From assembly GCA_006227785.1 (NCBI GenBank), contig SBFU01000250.1, positions 1 to 6,127 of the forward strand: 6,127 bases of DNA, read 5' to 3'. The stretch's first letter is position 1, and each line of letters starts with the position of its first letter. Source of the stretch: Burkholderiales bacterium (GTDB lineage Bacteria > Pseudomonadota > Gammaproteobacteria > Burkholderiales > Burkholderiaceae_C). The notes beneath the pieces are model-generated. The model was not told the origin of the DNA. It saw nothing but the letters and a program-made list of their open reading frames with translations, and did not search any database. Positions 1 to 6,127 of this stretch are shown here, piece by piece. The position numbers and the translations under genes are program-made.

Positions 1-650
1 GCCGCCAGCGCCAGGTCTGGAGCCTCCATTACCAGGACGCGATTGCCATCGGACGGCTGTTCACCACCGGGCGGCTGGACCTGACTCGGGTGGTGGCCCT
101 GGCTGGCCCGTCGGTGCGCAAGCCCCGCCTGCTGCGCACGCGGGTCGGCGCGGACCTGTCCCAGCTGACCCAGGGCGAACTGCAGCCTGGCGTGCAACGC
201 ACCGTGTCGGGTTCGGTGCTCTCCGGGCGCACAGCCAGCGGGCACATGGGCTTTCTGGGTCGCTACCACCTGCACGTCTCGGTGCTGCCCGAAGGGCATG
301 ACCGGGCCTTCATGGGCTGGCTCTCGCCTGGTGCGGACCGCTTCTCGGCCATGCGCATCTACCTGTCCCAGTTCATGTCGGGCAAGCGCTTTGCCATGAA
401 CACCAGCACCAACGGATCGCCCAGGGCCATGGTGCCCATCGGGGCCTACGAGAAGGTCATGCCGCTGGATGTGCTGCCCACGCAGCTGTTGCGTTCGCTC
501 ATCGTCGGCGACCTGGAGGTGGCCGAACAGCTGGGTGCGCTCGAACTCGACGAAGAAGACCTGGCGCTGTGCACCTACGTCTGTCCAGGCAAGTACGAGT
601 ACGGCGACATTCTGCGCGACAACCTCACCCGCATCGAGAAAGAAGGTTGA
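1..650 (+). CDS. nqrA: Na+-NQR subunit A (NqrA), C-terminal part, 5' end outside window
   Basis: NqrA is the peripheral, cytoplasm-facing subunit of the Na+-pumping NADH:ubiquinone oxidoreductase, associated with NqrB and quinone interaction. The reading frame is open from base 3 (bases 1-2 finish a split codon) to a TGA at 648-650, giving 215 visible residues, about the C-terminal half of a family protein of roughly 445 residues. The first in-frame ATG, at 90, is not the true start: the codons before it already read as NqrA, including [19 protein letters not shown] and then VVALAGP. Other family signatures are [18 protein letters not shown] and, near the C terminus, [12 protein letters not shown] (cysteine codons at 570 and 582). 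That last element resembles a reduced version of the cysteine-rich region of the related RnfC; NqrA itself is not known to hold an iron-sulfur cluster. The gene ends 2 nt before nqrB, so the two are almost certainly co-transcribed. No frameshift or internal stop is seen. Confidence 0.96.
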   Translation, partial: RQRQVWSLHYQDAIAIGRLFTTGRLDLTRVVALAGPSVRKPRLLRTRVGADLSQLTQGELQPGVQRTVSGSVLSGRTASGHMGFLGRYHLHVSVLPEGHDRAFMGWLSPGADRFSAMRIYLSQFMSGKRFAMNTSTNGSPRAMVPIGAYEKVMPLDVLPTQLLRSLIVGDLEVAEQLGALELDEEDLALCTYVCPGKYEYGDILRDNLTRIEKEG

Positions 651-652
651 GC

Positions 653-1873
653 ATGAAAGCATTGCGCTCACTCCTGGACCGCCTGGAGCCCCATTTCGTC
701 AAAGGGGGCAAATACAACCGCTTCTATGCGCTGTACGAAGCGGTCGACACCATCTTCTATTCGCCCAAAAGCGTCACGCACAGTGGCGCCCATGTGCGCG
801 ATGGCATCGACCTCAAACGGGTCATGATCACCGTCTGGTTGTGCACCTTCCCGGCCATGTTCTGGGGCATGTACAACGTCGGTCTCCAGGCCAACACGGC
901 CATGGCCCAGATGGGTATCGCCGAGGTGGCTGGCTGGCGCGGCTGGTTCATCGGACTGGCGGCCGGTTACGACGCCGCCAACTGGTGGGACAACTTCTGG
1001 CACGGTGCCGCCTACTTTCTGCCCATTTACGCCGTCACCTTCATCGTCGGCGGTTTCTGGGAGGTGCTGTTTGCCAGCGTGCGTGGCCACGAAATCAACG
1101 AAGGCTTTTTCGTCACCTCGGTGCTGTTCGCGCTCATCCTGCCACCCGATATCCCGCTGTGGCAGGTGGCGCTGGGCATCAGCTTCGGTGTGGTGGTGGG
1201 CAAGGAGGTGTTCGGTGGTACCGGCAAGAACTTCCTGAACCCGGCGCTGACCGGCCGGGCCTTCCTGTTCTTTGCCTATCCGGCCGAGATCTCGGGGGAT
1301 GGTGTCTGGACAGCGGTGGACGGATTCAGCGGGGCCACCGCCCTGAGTCAGGCCGCCGCCGGCGGCATTGAGGCGATGGCCCATCCCTGGGGCGGCTCGC
1401 TGACCTGGTTTGACGCGTTTTTCGGCAACATGCAGGGCAGCATCGGCGAGGTCTCGACCTTCGCCATCCTGCTGGGCGGCGCCGTGCTGTTGTGGACCGG
1501 CATTGCGTCCTGGCGCATCGTCAGCGGCGTGTTTCTCGGCATGGTGGCCACCAGCCTGCTGTTCAACGCCATCGGTTCCGGCAGCAACCCCATGATGGCC
1601 ATGCCGTTCTGGTGGCATTTCGTGCTGGGCGGCTTTGCCTTTGGCATGATCTTCATGGCCACCGACCCGGTGTCGGCCTCCATGACCAACACCGGCAAAT
1701 GGCTGTTTGGTGCCCTCATCGGGCTCATGGTGGTGTTGATCCGCGTGGTCAACCCCGCCTTTCCCGAGGGCATGATGCTGGCCATCCTGTTCGCCAACCT
1801 GTTCGCTCCCCTGATCGACCATTTCGTGATCAAGGCCAACATCAAGCGGAGGAAGCTGCGTTATGGGCAGTAA
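653..1873 (+). CDS. nqrB: Na+-NQR subunit B (NqrB), FMN- and riboflavin-binding membrane subunit
   Basis: NqrB is the large integral membrane subunit that carries covalent FMN and riboflavin, takes part in Na+ movement and reduces ubiquinone; it is homologous to RnfD. The product is 406 residues, near the family's usual length of about 410. The ATG at 653 is chosen because AAGG at 643-646 lies 6 nt upstream and the protein opens [15 protein letters not shown] as in relatives; an in-frame ATG at 569 would lie inside nqrA. The flavinylation motif [10 protein letters not shown] starts at residue 223, making Thr229 the FMN attachment site (Thr236 in Vibrio cholerae). GGFWE at 133-137 aligns with the Vibrio region where korormicin resistance changes are reported (Gly140, Gly141, Glu144). 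[20 protein letters not shown] (187-206) and [10 protein letters not shown] (334-343) are also typical. Many hydrophobic helices are visible, for example at about 57-78, 119-141, 152-164, 269-287, 290-305, 322-336, 350-366 and 371-392. Asp389 in PLIDHFV probably matches the conserved C-terminal aspartate implicated in Na+ uptake. Confidence 0.98.
   Translation: MKALRSLLDRLEPHFVKGGKYNRFYALYEAVDTIFYSPKSVTHSGAHVRDGIDLKRVMITVWLCTFPAMFWGMYNVGLQANTAMAQMGIAEVAGWRGWFIGLAAGYDAANWWDNFWHGAAYFLPIYAVTFIVGGFWEVLFASVRGHEINEGFFVTSVLFALILPPDIPLWQVALGISFGVVVGKEVFGGTGKNFLNPALTGRAFLFFAYPAEISGDGVWTAVDGFSGATALSQAAAGGIEAMAHPWGGSLTWFDAFFGNMQGSIGEVSTFAILLGGAVLLWTGIASWRIVSGVFLGMVATSLLFNAIGSGSNPMMAMPFWWHFVLGGFAFGMIFMATDPVSASMTNTGKWLFGALIGLMVVLIRVVNPAFPEGMMLAILFANLFAPLIDHFVIKANIKRRKLRYGQ
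1848..1855 (+). promoter_or_regulatory. ribosome-binding site of nqrC, inside nqrB
   Basis: GGAGGAAG lies within the last codons of nqrB, with GGAGG ending 10 nt before the nqrC ATG at 1863. It is a near-consensus Shine-Dalgarno sequence. It supports the start that overlaps nqrB by 11 nt, so nqrC can recruit ribosomes itself as well as through coupling to nqrB. Confidence 0.75.
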
Positions 1874-2654
1874 GCAAGACTCCATCAAGAAGACGCTGAC
1901 CGTGGCGCTCACGCTGTGCCTGGTTTGCTCCGTCATGGTCTCGGTGGCCGCCGTGGGTCTCAAGCCCATGCAGGATGCCAACAAGGTGCTGGACCGCAAC
2001 CGCAATGTGTTGTCGGCCGCCGGCCTCTTGCAACCGGGCCAGAGCCGCGCGGACATCCAGCGCCTCTTCGATCAGTTCGAGCTGCGCCTGGTCAATGTGG
2101 TCGAGGGCCGCTTTGCCACCGAGGATGAGCTCCGGCAGGCGGGCATCGACCCCCGCACCTACGAAGCCCGCAACGCCGCCCGCAACCCTGCGCTGTCCCG
2201 CTCGCTGCGCGGCGACGATCCGGCCGGCATCCAGCGGCAGGCCACGTTCGCCACCGTCTACCTGCGCCAGAACGACCGCGGCGAAACCGACCTGCTGGTC
2301 CTTCCCATCAACGGCGCCGGCCTGTGGGGAGCCATGTACGGCTTTCTGGTGCTGGAGGGCGACCTGAAGACCGTGCGCGGGCTTTCCTACTATGAGCACA
2401 AGGAAACGCCGGGCCTGGGCGCCAAGGTGGAAAACGACGACTGGCGCGCCCAGTGGGTTGGCCAGGCCGCCTACAAGGACGATGGCAGCGTGGGGCTGGC
2501 CGTGGTCAAGGGGCGGGCTGGGGGCCCGGGCGAAATCGATGGTCTCAGCGGTGCGACGCTGACCAGCAAAGGTGTCAACAACATGATCCGGTTCTGGCTG
2601 GGCGAGCGCGGTTACGGCCCGTTCATCGCCCAGCTCCAGGCCAAGAAAGGATGA
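1863..2654 (+). CDS. nqrC: Na+-NQR subunit C (NqrC), covalent FMN carrier
   Basis: NqrC is a membrane-anchored subunit whose soluble domain faces the periplasm and holds a covalently bound FMN that relays electrons within the complex. The product is 263 residues, the normal size. An N-terminal transmembrane helix spans about residues 11-32 and is followed by the family sequence GLKPMQ. The soluble part shows [16 protein letters not shown] and [14 protein letters not shown], both characteristic of NqrC and of FMN-binding domains. The flavinylation motif [12 protein letters not shown] lies near the C terminus, with Thr232 (codon at 2556) as the phosphoester attachment site modified by ApbE. The start at 1863 lies inside the end of nqrB, an 11-nt overlap in another frame, and is supported by a strong GGAGG at 1848-1852. 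Cys19 and Cys22 sit in the transmembrane helix; I assign them no role. There are no stops or shifts. Confidence 0.98.
   Translation: MGSKQDSIKKTLTVALTLCLVCSVMVSVAAVGLKPMQDANKVLDRNRNVLSAAGLLQPGQSRADIQRLFDQFELRLVNVVEGRFATEDELRQAGIDPRTYEARNAARNPALSRSLRGDDPAGIQRQATFATVYLRQNDRGETDLLVLPINGAGLWGAMYGFLVLEGDLKTVRGLSYYEHKETPGLGAKVENDDWRAQWVGQAAYKDDGSVGLAVVKGRAGGPGEIDGLSGATLTSKGVNNMIRFWLGERGYGPFIAQLQAKKG
2645..2650 (+). promoter_or_regulatory. ribosome-binding site that decides the nqrD start
   Basis: The purine run GAAAGG at the end of nqrC directly abuts the ATG at 2651 but lies 9 nt before the ATG at 2660. The spacing favours 2660 as the nqrD start, in agreement with the short N terminus of NqrD proteins elsewhere. 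Confidence 0.65.
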
Positions 2655-2659
2655 CCCCC

Positions 2660-3325
2660 ATGGCAACCGACAGCAAGAAAGTCCTGCTCGAACCCATCTT
2701 CGTCAACAACCCCATCGCCCTGCAGATCCTGGGCATCTGCTCGGCACTGGCGGTCACCACCAGCCTGGCCACGGCGCTGGTCATGTGTATCGCGCTGACG
2801 TCGGTGACGGCGTTTTCCAATCTGTTCATTTCGATCATCCGCAACCACATCCCGGCCAACATCCGCATCATCGTGCAGATGACCATCATCGCCTCGCTGG
2901 TGATCGTGGTTGACCAGATCCTGCAGGCGGTGGCTTACGACATTGCCAAATCGCTGTCGGTGTTCGTCGGCCTGATCATCACCAACTGCATCGTGATGGG
3001 CCGCGCCGAAGCCTTTGCCATGAGCAATCCGCCGTTGCCCAGCTTCCTGGATGGCATCGGCAACGGACTGGGCTACAGCGCCGTGCTCGTGTTCGTGGCC
3101 GTGGTTCGTGAGATCCTGGGCAGCGGCACCTTGCTGGGCATGACCGTGCTGCCCACGGTGGAAAACGGCGGCTGGTATGTGCCCAACGGCTTGTTCCTCC
3201 TTCCCCCCAGTGCCTTCTTCATCATTGGCGGCTTCATCTGGATCCTGCGCAGCTGGAAGCGTCAGCAGGTCGAGAAGAAGGAGCTGACGATGGCGCCGCA
3301 ATCGAAATCCCTGGAGGCCCACTGA
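2660..3325 (+). CDS. nqrD: Na+-NQR subunit D (NqrD), membrane Fe-S subunit
   Basis: NqrD is a small integral membrane subunit, homologous to NqrE, RnfA and RnfE. It pairs with NqrE in inverted topology around an intramembrane iron-sulfur cluster. From the ATG at 2660 the product is 221 residues, slightly longer than the usual 210 or so because of a polar C-terminal tail (about residues 199-221). Family hallmarks are [50 protein letters not shown] and [20 protein letters not shown]. Cys27 and Cys110 match the cluster ligands Cys29 and Cys112 of the Vibrio protein. About six hydrophobic helices are visible. An in-frame ATG at 2651, overlapping the nqrC stop as ATGA, would add MTP, but the purine-rich AAAGG ends right against it. 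The same site lies 9 nt before 2660, so 2660 is preferred. The stop codon shares one base with the nqrE start, suggesting translational coupling. Confidence 0.96.
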   Translation: MATDSKKVLLEPIFVNNPIALQILGICSALAVTTSLATALVMCIALTSVTAFSNLFISIIRNHIPANIRIIVQMTIIASLVIVVDQILQAVAYDIAKSLSVFVGLIITNCIVMGRAEAFAMSNPPLPSFLDGIGNGLGYSAVLVFVAVVREILGSGTLLGMTVLPTVENGGWYVPNGLFLLPPSAFFIIGGFIWILRSWKRQQVEKKELTMAPQSKSLEAH

Positions 3326-3933
3326 TGGAACACTACATCGCGCTGCTGATCCGCGCCGTGTTCATCGAGAACATGGCGCTGGCTTTCTTTCTGGGCATGT
3401 GCACCTTCCTGGCCGTGTCCAAGAAGGTGGAGACAGCCGTTGGCCTCGGGGTGGCCGTGGTGGTGGTGCTGGGCATCACCACACCGCTGAACAACCTGAT
3501 CTACCAGAACCTGCTCAAGGATGGCGCGCTGGCCTGGGCAGGCCTGCCGGACGTGAATCTGGGCTTTCTGGGTTTTCTCGTCTACATCGGTGTGATTGCG
3601 GCCGTGGTCCAGATCCTGGAGATGTTCCTCGACAAGTACGTGCCCGCGCTTTACAACGCGCTGGGTGTGTTTCTGCCCCTGATTGCGGTCAACTGCGCCA
3701 TCCTGGGCGCGGCCCTGTTCATGGTCGAGCGCGACTACCGCTTCGGCGAAAGCGTCGTTTACGGACTGGGTGCCGGTATCGGCTGGCTGCTGGCCATTGC
3801 CGCTCTGGCCGGCATCCGCGAGAAGCTCAAGTACAGCGATGTGCCCGAAGGCTTGCGGGGCCTGGGCATCACTTTCATCACGGTCGGTCTGATGTCGCTG
3901 GGCTTCATGTCCTTCGGCGGCATGTCGATCTGA
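3325..3933 (+). CDS. nqrE: Na+-NQR subunit E (NqrE), membrane Fe-S subunit
   Basis: NqrE is the partner of NqrD. The two homologous six-helix proteins are inserted in opposite orientations and together coordinate an iron-sulfur cluster in the middle of the membrane, bridging NqrF on the cytoplasmic side and NqrC on the periplasmic side. The product is 202 residues, close to the family's 198-202. It opens [20 protein letters not shown], followed by [18 protein letters not shown], and later has [21 protein letters not shown] and an [20 protein letters not shown] segment, all typical. Cys26 and Cys124 are the expected cluster ligands (Cys26 and Cys120 in Vibrio). The start is fixed by GGAGG at 3313-3317, 7 nt upstream, and by the TGATG overlap with nqrD. 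There are no irregularities. RnfA is the nearest alternative, but the gene's place between nqrD and nqrF rules it out. Confidence 0.97.
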   Translation: MEHYIALLIRAVFIENMALAFFLGMCTFLAVSKKVETAVGLGVAVVVVLGITTPLNNLIYQNLLKDGALAWAGLPDVNLGFLGFLVYIGVIAAVVQILEMFLDKYVPALYNALGVFLPLIAVNCAILGAALFMVERDYRFGESVVYGLGAGIGWLLAIAALAGIREKLKYSDVPEGLRGLGITFITVGLMSLGFMSFGGMSI

Positions 3934-3952
3934 CCCCCAACCCGTCGACATC

Positions 3953-3957
3953 AAGGA
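3953..3957 (+). promoter_or_regulatory. ribosome-binding site of nqrF
   Basis: AAGGA is located 9 nt upstream of the nqrF ATG in the 33-nt spacer after nqrE, the longest gap in the operon. No hairpin or promoter-like pair of boxes is seen in that spacer, so it appears to serve only for independent initiation of nqrF. Confidence 0.7.
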
Positions 3958-3966
3958 ACAGCAAAG

Positions 3967-5199
3967 ATGGATGTGACCACGATTGCGGGCGGTGTGGCGA
4001 TGTTCACCGTCATGATCATGGCGCTGGTGTTCGTGATCCTGTATGCACGATCGCACCTGGTGAGCAGTGGCGACGTGAAGATCGAGATCAATGGCGACCC
4101 TGAGCGCACCCTCACCGTGCCGGCCGGCGGCAAGCTGCTGCAGACCCTGGCCAACGAGGGCATTTTCCTGTCGTCGGCCTGTGGCGGAGGCGGCACTTGT
4201 GCGCAGTGCCGCTGCCATGTCATGGAAGGTGGCGGCGCCATCCTCCCGGTCGAAGAACAGCACTTCACCCGCGGCGAGATCCGTGACCACGCCCGCCTGG
4301 CCTGCCAGGTGCCGGTCAAGCAGAACATGAAGATCGAGGTCGAGCCCGAGTTCTTCGGCGTCAAGCAGTGGGACTGCACGGTGCTGTCCAACGACAACGT
4401 GGCCACCTTCATCAAGGAGCTCGTGCTCAAGATCCCCGAAGGCGAGAGTGTGGACTTCCGTGCCGGCGGTTACGTGCAGCTGGAGTGCCCGCCGCACGTG
4501 GTCGACTACAAGGAATTCGACATTCCGGATGAGTACCGTGGCGACTGGGACCGCTTCAAGGTGTTCGACAACGTCTCCAAGGTGGACGAAACGGTGATCC
4601 GGGCCTACTCGATGGCCAATTACCCCGAAGAGAAGGGCCTGATCAAGTTCAACATCCGGGTGGCGTCCCCGCCACCGGGCAGCAAGGGCATTCCGCCCGG
4701 CAAGATGTCATCCTGGGTGTTTTCGCTCAAGCCGGGGGACAAGGTCAGGGTCTCGGGACCCTATGGTGAATTCTTCGCCAAGGAAACCGACAACGAGATG
4801 GTGTTCATCGGCGGAGGTGCCGGTATGGCGCCCATGCGGTCGCACATCTTCGATCAGCTCAAGCGGCTCGACAGCAAGCGCAAGATCAGCTTCTGGTATG
4901 GCGCCCGCAGCCTGCGTGAGACCTTTTACGTTGAAGAGTTCGACGAGCTGGCCCGCAAGCACGAGAACTTCAGCTGGCACCTGGCCCTGTCGGACCCGCT
5001 GCCCGAGGACAACTGGACCGGGCCGACCGGATTCATCCACAACGTGGTCTACGAGAGCTATCTCAAGGACCACCCGGCGCCCGAAGACTGCGAGTTCTAC
5101 ATGTGCGGTCCGCCCATGATGAATGCTTCGGTCATCAAGATGCTCAAGGATCTGGGCGTCGAGGACGAGCACATCATGCTCGACGACTTCGGCGGTTGA
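3967..5199 (+). CDS. nqrF: Na+-NQR subunit F (NqrF), NADH dehydrogenase subunit with FAD and [2Fe-2S]
   Basis: NqrF is the electron entry point. It oxidises cytoplasmic NADH with FAD and passes electrons singly through a [2Fe-2S] cluster to the NqrD/NqrE cluster. The product is 410 residues (about 408 in Vibrio). One transmembrane helix at about residues 5-27 anchors it. A ferredoxin-like domain follows (about 36-125) with ligands Cys72, Cys78, Cys81 and Cys113 in the pattern C-x5-C-x2-C-x31-C. Next come a ferredoxin-reductase-type FAD domain (about 130-272) with R212-A-Y-S-M-A-N-Y, and an NADH domain (about 275-405) with [11 protein letters not shown] from residue 282 and the CGPPMM signature from Cys380. 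The C terminus, LDDFGG, contains Phe408, the expected aromatic close to the flavin. The [20 protein letters not shown] insert is specific to NqrF among reductases of this fold. An additional cysteine, Cys83, lies two residues after Cys81. The start has a good ribosome-binding site at 3953-3957. Confidence 0.98.
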   Translation: MDVTTIAGGVAMFTVMIMALVFVILYARSHLVSSGDVKIEINGDPERTLTVPAGGKLLQTLANEGIFLSSACGGGGTCAQCRCHVMEGGGAILPVEEQHFTRGEIRDHARLACQVPVKQNMKIEVEPEFFGVKQWDCTVLSNDNVATFIKELVLKIPEGESVDFRAGGYVQLECPPHVVDYKEFDIPDEYRGDWDRFKVFDNVSKVDETVIRAYSMANYPEEKGLIKFNIRVASPPPGSKGIPPGKMSSWVFSLKPGDKVRVSGPYGEFFAKETDNEMVFIGGGAGMAPMRSHIFDQLKRLDSKRKISFWYGARSLRETFYVEEFDELARKHENFSWHLALSDPLPEDNWTGPTGFIHNVVYESYLKDHPAPEDCEFYMCGPPMMNASVIKMLKDLGVEDEHIMLDDFGG

Positions 5200-5205
5200 G
5201 TCGCC

Positions 5206-5212
5206 AGGAAAG
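5206..5212 (+). promoter_or_regulatory. ribosome-binding site of apbE
   Basis: AGGAAAG lies in the 22-nt nqrF-apbE spacer, about 9-11 nt before the ATG at 5222. It supports this start, which also gives a clean lipoprotein signal peptide. The upstream frame stays open into nqrF but offers no better start codon. Confidence 0.6.
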
Positions 5213-5221
5213 CGCCTGTCC

Positions 5222-6127
5222 ATGCACCGTCGCCAGGCGGTCAGCCTGCTGGCCCTGTTGCCGCTGGCCGCCACGGTCGGCCTCGGTGGCTGTGCCCGTG
5301 AGCAGCCGTACCAGCAGTTCGAGGGCGCGACCATGGGGACGCGCTACCACATCCGGTTCAGGCCTCCCAAGCGCGACCACGACAGCCAGTCCCTGCAGCG
5401 CGCCATCGATGCCCGTCTGGAGGCGCTCAACGCCAGCCTCTCGACCTACCGGCCGGACTCCCTCATCACCGCCTTCAACGAGGCACCGGTGGGCCAGCTT
5501 GTGTCTGCGGATGCCGACTTCGAGCGCATGTTGTCGCTGTCGCGGCAGGTGCACCAGGCCAGTGGAGGTGCCTTCGATCCCACCGTGGGGGCCCTGGTCA
5601 ACCTGTGGGGTTTTGGCTGGCCCAAACCGCAGCAGCCCCTGACCCGGCTGCCAGAGCCCGCTGACATCGAGGCCGCCCGAGGGCGGCTTGATGCCATCGA
5701 GCAGCCAGCGCCCGGCCAGCTGCGCAAGAGCGCACCACTGCGTCTGGATTTTTCCGCCATTGCCAAGGGCTATGGTGTCGACCTCATCGCCGGGGTCATT
5801 CGCGCGCAAGGGGTGGAGCACTTCATGGTTGAAATCGGCGGTGAGGTGGCCACCCTGGGCCAGGGGCCTGCCGGCGGTCCGTGGCGTATCGGTATCGAGG
5901 CGCCGGACCCTGGGGTCAGTGGCCGCATCCTGGCGCGCGTGAAGCTGGGCGAAGGCGCCCTGGCGACTTCGGGCAATTACCGAAATTTCTTCGAACTGGA
6001 AGGAAGGCGCTTCTCCCACGTGATCGACCCGGTCAGTGGCTATCCGGTGGCCCATCCTCCGGCATCGGTGAGCGTGATCGCGCCCAATGTGGCCCTGGCC
6101 GATGCCTGGGCCACCGCCTTCATGGTG
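5222..6127 (+). CDS. apbE: FAD:protein FMN transferase (ApbE), lipoprotein, 3' end outside window
   Basis: ApbE cleaves FAD and transfers FMN to a threonine in target proteins, here NqrB (Thr229) and NqrC (Thr232); it acts in the periplasm and needs Mg2+. The frame runs from ATG 5222 to the window edge without a stop: 302 residues of a family usually about 330-360 long, so a short C-terminal piece is missing. The N terminus is a lipoprotein signal: HRRQ, a hydrophobic stretch (about 6-22) and lipobox LGGC with Cys24. Ala25 rather than Asp follows, so no inner-membrane retention signal is seen. Family motifs appear in order: GATMGTRY (35-42), GGAFDPTVGALVNLWGFG (115-132), LDFSAIAKGYGVD (175-187), VEIGGEV (203-209), TSGNYRNF (249-256), SHVIDPVSGYPV (265-276) and the ADAWATAF region (293-300), where metal-binding residues lie. 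The gene begins 22 nt after nqrF and probably belongs to the same transcript, which places the maturation enzyme with its substrates. Confidence 0.96.
   Translation, partial: MHRRQAVSLLALLPLAATVGLGGCAREQPYQQFEGATMGTRYHIRFRPPKRDHDSQSLQRAIDARLEALNASLSTYRPDSLITAFNEAPVGQLVSADADFERMLSLSRQVHQASGGAFDPTVGALVNLWGFGWPKPQQPLTRLPEPADIEAARGRLDAIEQPAPGQLRKSAPLRLDFSAIAKGYGVDLIAGVIRAQGVEHFMVEIGGEVATLGQGPAGGPWRIGIEAPDPGVSGRILARVKLGEGALATSGNYRNFFELEGRRFSHVIDPVSGYPVAHPPASVSVIAPNVALADAWATAFMV

Noticed and set aside
469..1371. Plus-strand open frame of 300 codons spanning the nqrA/nqrB junction in a third frame
   Set aside because: The translation is rich in Arg, Gln and Gly and overlaps two well-supported genes; no domain is visible.
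668..2056. Long open frame of 462 codons on the minus strand opposite nqrB and the start of nqrC
   Set aside because: It is the mirror of GC-rich codons, which rarely yield stops on the reverse strand. The translation is rich in His, Gln, Gly and Asp with no recognisable domain, while the + strand genes here are certain.
3934..3966. Possible terminator or internal promoter in the nqrE-nqrF spacer
   Set aside because: No inverted repeat followed by a T run and no paired -35/-10 boxes are seen in these 33 bases; only the nqrF ribosome-binding site is supported.
3262..4497. Long open frame of 411 codons on the minus strand opposite nqrE and nqrF
   Set aside because: Same composition artefact: low-complexity His/Gln/Asp-rich translation with no motif, lying entirely over nqrE, the end of nqrD and the first part of nqrF.
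653..5199. Could this be an Rnf complex rather than Na+-NQR?
   Set aside because: The presence of NqrA and the NADH-oxidising NqrF, the absence of RnfB/RnfC, and the order A-B-C-D-E-F are specific to Na+-NQR.
5174..6055. Minus-strand open frame of 293 codons opposite apbE
   Set aside because: The + strand frame from 5222 contains every ApbE motif in order, so the reverse frame is a shadow.

Overview
The window is a GC-rich stretch of bacterial chromosome filled end to end by one operon on the + strand. It encodes the Na+-translocating NADH:ubiquinone oxidoreductase (Na+-NQR): nqrA (3' part only), nqrB, nqrC, nqrD, nqrE, nqrF, then apbE (5' part only). The gene order is the canonical one. The protein sequences and the lipoprotein-type ApbE fit a Proteobacterium. 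High G/C at third codon positions makes me lean to Betaproteobacteria (Burkholderiales-like) or a high-GC Gammaproteobacterium, but I cannot fix the genus from this sequence.

Layout: nqrA 1-650 (open at the left edge), nqrB 653-1873, nqrC 1863-2654, nqrD 2660-3325 (or from 2651), nqrE 3325-3933, nqrF 3967-5199, apbE 5222-6127 (open at the right edge). Genes are separated by 2 nt, an 11-nt overlap, 5 nt (or a 4-nt overlap), a 1-nt overlap, 33 nt and 22 nt. There is no non-coding stretch over 300 bases. I see no tRNA, rRNA, CRISPR, insertion sequence, terminator hairpin or internal promoter. The operon promoter must lie upstream of the window, and any terminator downstream.

How the genes work together: NqrF takes hydride from NADH onto FAD and passes single electrons to its [2Fe-2S] cluster. 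The NqrD/NqrE pair holds an intramembrane iron-sulfur cluster that relays electrons across the membrane to FMN on NqrC. From there they go to FMN and riboflavin in NqrB and finally to ubiquinone, with Na+ pumped out to the periplasm. NqrA is the peripheral cytoplasmic subunit near the quinone site. ApbE attaches the FMN groups to threonines of NqrB and NqrC, so the operon carries its own maturation enzyme. Every cofactor ligand I could place is present: the NqrB and NqrC flavinylation threonines, four NqrF cluster cysteines, and two cysteines each in NqrD and NqrE. The complex therefore looks functional.

I found no previously undescribed system. This is an intact, well-known respiratory operon; the findings are small points of detail.
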